The notes beneath the pieces were generated by a model. That model was given only the letters and a program-made list of their open reading frames with translations. It searched no databases and was not told where the DNA came from. A stretch of 64,000 nucleotides of DNA, from NCBI RefSeq assembly GCF_012932495.1, contig NZ_JABCNG010000001.1, positions 1,736,001 through 1,800,000 of the forward strand. The letters run 5' to 3'. Below, one piece after another: positions 60,184 to 64,000 of the stretch (position 1 is its first letter; every line of letters begins with the position of its first letter). The stretch is from Novosphingobium sp. SG919 (lineage in GTDB: Bacteria; Pseudomonadota; Alphaproteobacteria; Sphingomonadales; Sphingomonadaceae). The translations under genes and the position numbers were made by a program.

Positions 60184-60808
60184 CCGGCTGCTGCTCTGCC
60201 AGGCCAAGCTGGGCTGGCAGCACCAGGCGCACCAGATCGCCGGCATCGGGCGTGGAAAGGAACGTGAGCGCGGGCGCGTAAGCGATCTCGAACAGCAGCG
60301 CGCCCAGCACTTCGCCCGTTGCGGCGCCGTTGGGAAAGCGGGTGCGCAGATAGCCGCCCAATCCGCGCCAGCCCTCGCGCACGATGTCTTCCAGCCGCGC
60401 CAGGCAGGGTGAGCCCGGCGGCAACGTGCGCGCCAGTTCCAGCACCGAGAGCGACCATCCGCCATGCCGCGAGCGTTCCTGCGCCCACTGCGCCAGGATT
60501 TCGATCACCGCATCGGCGTCGTCGGCGGCGGCCAGGCGTTCCAGCAATTGTTCGCGATTGCTGACGGCGTCGGCCTCCAACACCTCCAGATAGATCGCTT
60601 CCTTGCATTCGAAATTGGAATAGACCGCGCCCTTGGTGTAGCCGGCAACTTCCGCGATCCGTTCGAGCGAGGTAATCGCATAGCCATCGCGCCGAAACAG
60701 GTCTGCCGCGGCCTGCAGCAGCCGCTCGCGCGTTTGGGCCTGGCTTTCGCTACGCTTCCTTCGGACCAAATCCAGGGCCTCCCTCGATCGCTGCATGGCA
60801 GTCTGCAT
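60173..60808 (-). CDS. TetR-family transcriptional regulator
   Basis: 211 residues. Helix-turn-helix RLLQAAADLFRRDGYAITSL followed by AGYTKGAVYSNFECKEAIYL. The C-terminal domain contains LARTLPPGSPCLARLEDIV and is otherwise unremarkable. The frame starts at 60808 (MQTAMQRSREAL), with a later ATG five codons in. It may regulate its neighbours, but no palindromic operator stands out in the short flanks. Confidence 0.88.
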   Translation of the reverse strand: MQTAMQRSREALDLVRRKRSESQAQTRERLLQAAADLFRRDGYAITSLERIAEVAGYTKGAVYSNFECKEAIYLEVLEADAVSNREQLLERLAAADDADAVIEILAQWAQERSRHGGWSLSVLELARTLPPGSPCLARLEDIVREGWRGLGGYLRTRFPNGAATGEVLGALLFEIAYAPALTFLSTPDAGDLVRLVLPAQLGLAEQQPVIA

Positions 60809-60857
60809 GCCGCCGTTGCCCCAGGATTAGGCGGCGCCGCCGCGCTGGGCAAGAGGC

Positions 60858-62681
60858 CTAGGAACCGGACCCGGCAAACGCGGCCCGCTGGCTTACCGTG
60901 CCGTCGGAACACAGCACATCGGGCGCGATCACCACGCGGTTGCGGCCCTGATGCTTGGCCGCGTACAGCGCCGCGTCGGCCGTGCGATAGAGCGTGCCAA
61001 AGTCATCGCCGGGGCGCGCCATGGCCACGCCCACGCTGACGGTGACCTGGCCTGGCCCAAGAATGGGCGAATGGTCGCAACCGCTCAGCCCCGATCGCAC
61101 GCTTTCGGCAAGCTGCAGCGCGGCAAAGCGGCCCATGCCCTTGACGAGCAGCGCGAACTCTTCGCCGCCCAGCCTGGCCGGCACGCACGTCGGCGCTTCC
61201 CAGCGCGCCAGGCGCTTGGCCAAGGTGATCAGCACGCTGTCGCCAGCATCATGGCCGTGGGTGTCGTTGATAGACTTGAAGCGATCCACGTCGAGCAGCA
61301 AGAGCGCAAGTGCATCGCCATCGTCCAGCGCTGCGCCGGGCGCCTCGACGACGCGATCGAACAGCGGGGCGATCGCGGCCATGAAGCCACGCCGGTTGCG
61401 CAGCCCGGTCAGCGGATCGCGGCGGGCCTGCTCGTGCGCCGCAGCTTCGGCCACAAGCGCGCGATCCCGCTCGATCCGCATCCCCATGAAGCGGCGGGTT
61501 GCCGCCACGGCCAGCCACACCGTCTGCCAGGCGGACGCGGCGAGCACCATCATCTGCGACCCGCCACCCCAGAAGGCGTGGTTGGTGTCGATCACGCCCG
61601 AAAGGCCCATCACCAGCATGGGCACCGCCCAAGCGCCGACGAATGCCCGCGCCGCCGCGCTGCCCCGCCGCCATGCGACAACCAGGCAGGCGCCCGCGAG
61701 CGCCAGCAGCAGCAGCACAAGCAGGCCCAGCACTTGCGCCCACAGCTCCATCGGCCCGCTGCGCATCAGGCTGAGCGGCACGCCGAGGCCACCACAGACC
61801 AGCGCCACCAGCAGCGTGGTGCGCGCCAGCCATGGGGGCAGATGCTGCCGGTCTATCGCCGTGATCAGGCTGAGCGTGCCGAGCAGCGTGGCAAGACACG
61901 AAAGCGCGATGCACGCCTGGGCGGATACCGCACCTGCCATGGCGGGCACGAAAAACAGGTGGAACTGCGACCACAGGGCGCCCCAGGCCACCATGCAGGT
62001 GGCCCACGCGCCCTGCCAGGCCGGAAACTGGCGGCGCACGGCCAGGGCGAGGCCGAAATTGTACAGCGCGCCTACGGTCAACAGCATCAAGGCCGCACCG
62101 ATCATGCAAGCCATGGCGGTGGCCTGCAACTGTGCCGCGCCGTTATCGACCAGACGCATGCGCAGCATCGGCGCAGACGCCAGGCGATCGAACCGCAAGA
62201 CGATCTGGGTGAGCGGCGCATCGCGCAAGGGTGGATCGAACGCGATCTGCCCGCCCAGCCGCCAGCGGGCGCCATAGTTGCCATGCGCCACGCCCTGCCA
62301 TTCGGCACTGCCATCGGCGTAGAAGAAGCCCACTCGCAGCGCGTCAAAGCGCGACGAGTGCACCATGACCACCGGCTGTGCGCCGGCACGCGCCAGGGTG
62401 GTGGCACCAACCTGCAGCCAGAGGCTGCCGTGCTGGTATCCCTGGGGTTCGCCCTGGCAGACAAACTGCCCTGGAAGCGGCAAGTCGCGGCCGGGCGCGG
62501 GGGTTGCGCTGATGGCGTGGCAGGTGTTGGAAAGGGTGATCCACTGGTCTGGCGCGGCTGCCCAGGCCGACGCGGCCGGAGCGGCAAACAGCAGCAGCAA
62601 GAGCAGTGCGCAGAGCAGGCGGCGCCCCGTGCTTTGGCGCCTATGCCATTGTCTGCCAACGCTTGCTTGCGAACCCGTCAT
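60858..62681 (-). CDS. Membrane GGDEF protein with 7TMR-DISM-like sensor
   Basis: 607 residues. An N-terminal signal segment (LLCALLLLLLFAAPAASAWA), a periplasmic beta-rich domain of about 130 residues, seven to eight membrane segments (for example MACMIGAALMLLTVGALYNF) and a C-terminal GGDEF domain with RRDPLTGLRNRRGFMAAI, DVDRFKSINDTHGHDAGD and the active-type ARLGGEEFALL. The layout is the 7TMR-DISM diguanylate cyclase type. It should make cyclic-di-GMP in response to an outer signal. Confidence 0.9.
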   Translation of the reverse strand: MTGSQASVGRQWHRRQSTGRRLLCALLLLLLFAAPAASAWAAAPDQWITLSNTCHAISATPAPGRDLPLPGQFVCQGEPQGYQHGSLWLQVGATTLARAGAQPVVMVHSSRFDALRVGFFYADGSAEWQGVAHGNYGARWRLGGQIAFDPPLRDAPLTQIVLRFDRLASAPMLRMRLVDNGAAQLQATAMACMIGAALMLLTVGALYNFGLALAVRRQFPAWQGAWATCMVAWGALWSQFHLFFVPAMAGAVSAQACIALSCLATLLGTLSLITAIDRQHLPPWLARTTLLVALVCGGLGVPLSLMRSGPMELWAQVLGLLVLLLLALAGACLVVAWRRGSAAARAFVGAWAVPMLVMGLSGVIDTNHAFWGGGSQMMVLAASAWQTVWLAVAATRRFMGMRIERDRALVAEAAAHEQARRDPLTGLRNRRGFMAAIAPLFDRVVEAPGAALDDGDALALLLLDVDRFKSINDTHGHDAGDSVLITLAKRLARWEAPTCVPARLGGEEFALLVKGMGRFAALQLAESVRSGLSGCDHSPILGPGQVTVSVGVAMARPGDDFGTLYRTADAALYAAKHQGRNRVVIAPDVLCSDGTVSQRAAFAGSGS

Positions 62682-62733
62682 GGTTTGCGTCTTGCCACAA
62701 ACCCCTGTGCAAATGATTACCGCCCGTCAAAAT

Positions 62734-62765
62734 CCGGCCCGGCGCTGGGGGGAGCGCCGGGCCGG
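62734..62765 (-). terminator. Hairpin terminator of the right-edge TonB receptor gene
   Basis: CCGGCCCGGCGCT (62734-62746) and AGCGCCGGGCCGG (62753-62765) are perfect inverted copies around six G bases. On the minus strand it is followed by ATTTTGA, a short uridine run, as expected for transcripts reading out of the TonB receptor. Confidence 0.7.
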
Positions 62766-62823
62766 CGGGGGATGGCAGCTGGTCGGAATGGGGGGCGACC
62801 GGCCGCCGGGAGGATGGAACTGT

Positions 62824-64000
62824 TCAGAACCGCAGGCGTGCCCCCACCTGCAGCGAGCGGGGCGCACCGGGGGCCAGGAAGGTGGAATTGACCAGGGGGC
62901 GCTCCCCATCGATCACCGGGCCGGCGAATGGGCGTGACACCACCCGGCCCTGCCCGTCGAACGCTGTCGCACCCAGCTGGGCGGCGGTGGCGTAATCCTT
63001 GTCGAACAGGTTGCGCACCGTGGCGAAAACGGTCAGCCGCGCATGCGGCCGCGCTTCGACCCCGAGGTTGAACACGGCATAGGGATCGGTCTTGCCTGGG
63101 CCCAGGTAATAGACCCCGTCGGCCTGATGCGCGTTGTTTTCGTTGCCGCGGGCATAGACCCCCGAAACCGCCACCATATCGAGGTTGAGCGTCAACCAGT
63201 TGGCCGCCTCCCACCCGATCGCGGCCTTGGCCGTATGGCGTGCGAGCAGGGGGATGCGGTCACCGCGACGGATCGTGATGTTCCCCTCAAAGCCGGGCGC
63301 TTCGGCATCGCTGCTGCTGTTGCCCGATCCGTTCACCACTTCACGAGACTGGTAGGTGGCGTCGAGCAGGGTATAGCTGGCCGAGAACGTGAAGCGGTGC
63401 AGCCGCGCGTCGGCGGACAGTTCGATACCCTGCCGCCGCGTCTTGCCGAAGTTGCGGAAATAGCCGTAGCCCGAGGCATCGTTGGCCACGAACAGGATAT
63501 CGTCGCTGCTTTGCGTGCGGAACAGGCTGGCGTGAACATGGCCCCAGCGGTTGCCGGCATCCAGGCGCAGTTCCAGCGTGCGGACCACGACCTGGCGCAG
63601 CGGCGGATCGCCGGCCAGCGCATTGGGCAGGCGGCAGGGGCTTTCGGGATCGGAACAACCCAGTTCCACGGCAGAGGGCGCCCGGCTGGCCTGGCTCCAC
63701 GCCACGGACAGCGTGGTGCCGTCGCTGGCCTTGCCGGTAAGCGTGACCGCCGGGTTCACCCGCTGGTAGACCGGGCTGCTGTCGAGCGAGCCGGTGCCGC
63801 CGCCCGGCGTGATCGCATCGCGGTTGCGGATCGCCACGCGGTCATAGCGGGCCGCCAGATCGAGCGACAGTGCTTGACCGAGCGCCACGTGATCGAGCGC
63901 ATAGGCCGAGAGCACTGTGGAGCGCGCCCGCAGATCGACCCGCGCATCGTAGGCGTTTTCGGAATCCTGCGTGCCATCGGCAAAGGCGCCCGGCCCCGCG
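62824..64000 (-). CDS. TonB-dependent receptor, C-terminal barrel (partial, 5' end outside window)
   Basis: About 392 residues are visible; the frame is open to the right edge. The sequence is a beta-barrel with alternating strands, the receptor signature PAVTLTGKASDGTTLSVAWS, VEARPHARLTVFATVRNLFD near the end and a final LQVGARLRF with aromatic Phe. It resembles siderophore or vitamin-type receptors. Without the plug domain the ligand cannot be inferred. It ends before a strong hairpin. Confidence 0.88.
   Translation of the reverse strand, partial: AGPGAFADGTQDSENAYDARVDLRARSTVLSAYALDHVALGQALSLDLAARYDRVAIRNRDAITPGGGTGSLDSSPVYQRVNPAVTLTGKASDGTTLSVAWSQASRAPSAVELGCSDPESPCRLPNALAGDPPLRQVVVRTLELRLDAGNRWGHVHASLFRTQSSDDILFVANDASGYGYFRNFGKTRRQGIELSADARLHRFTFSASYTLLDATYQSREVVNGSGNSSSDAEAPGFEGNITIRRGDRIPLLARHTAKAAIGWEAANWLTLNLDMVAVSGVYARGNENNAHQADGVYYLGPGKTDPYAVFNLGVEARPHARLTVFATVRNLFDKDYATAAQLGATAFDGQGRVVSRPFAGPVIDGERPLVNSTFLAPGAPRSLQVGARLRF

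Overview
The window is dense, high-GC chromosomal DNA from an alphaproteobacterium, most likely a sphingomonad close to Novosphingobium. This rests on gene content and order: dusB-ntrB-ntrC-ntrY, a fused ispDF, lipA next to a RatA/Coq10-type gene, gyrA followed by DUF952 and trmFO, a FadN-type beta-oxidation operon, many TonB-dependent receptors and an alpha-type che operon. The assignment comes from recognising families, not from a database search. I saw no tRNA, rRNA, CRISPR array, insertion sequence or prophage.

Layout. 1-4934 (minus): nitrogen regulation, running dusB, ntrB, ntrC, ntrY, with ntrY cut by the left edge. 5065-15716: housekeeping genes (isoprenoid IspDF, a PncC-type amidase, RatA-like protein, lipoyl synthase, carbonic anhydrase, an exported TPR protein, GyrA, TrmFO). 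15831-26350: fatty-acid use, with a thiolase-FadN-FadE operon on the minus strand and DUF2147, FadL, FadD and a MerR regulator on the plus strand, then an EamA transporter. 26526-40221: one long chemotaxis operon with STAS, CheY, CheA, three CheW, three poly-HAMP receptors, CheR, CheB and a large coiled-coil protein. The second receptor-CheW pair has been duplicated to give the third.

40272-43697: a TetR gene, an unusual regulatory region, a FixJ/LuxR-type regulator that has lost its phospho-acceptor, an overlapping BLUF blue-light sensor and a GGDEF protein. 43709-49500: a TonB receptor carrying a Pro/Gly/Met-rich insert, co-transcribed with a periplasmic EF-hand protein and divergent from a two-component system. 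This looks like a cation-responsive module. 49501-53371: a GntR regulator, HU, a Gre factor and a YegD-like Hsp70. 53622-54179: a SRAP-family protein without its catalytic residues.

54361-60183: a lipid-kinase-like protein, a Tam41-like protein, an NTP-transferase, a flippase and a glycerophosphotransferase-like protein, which together suggest assembly of a phospho-headgroup lipid or envelope polymer. The window ends with a TetR gene, a membrane GGDEF protein and a second TonB receptor cut by the right edge.

The best candidates for something undescribed are the BLUF/pseudo-receiver pair, the EF-hand/TonB/two-component module, the degenerate SRAP and the lipid-headgroup cluster.
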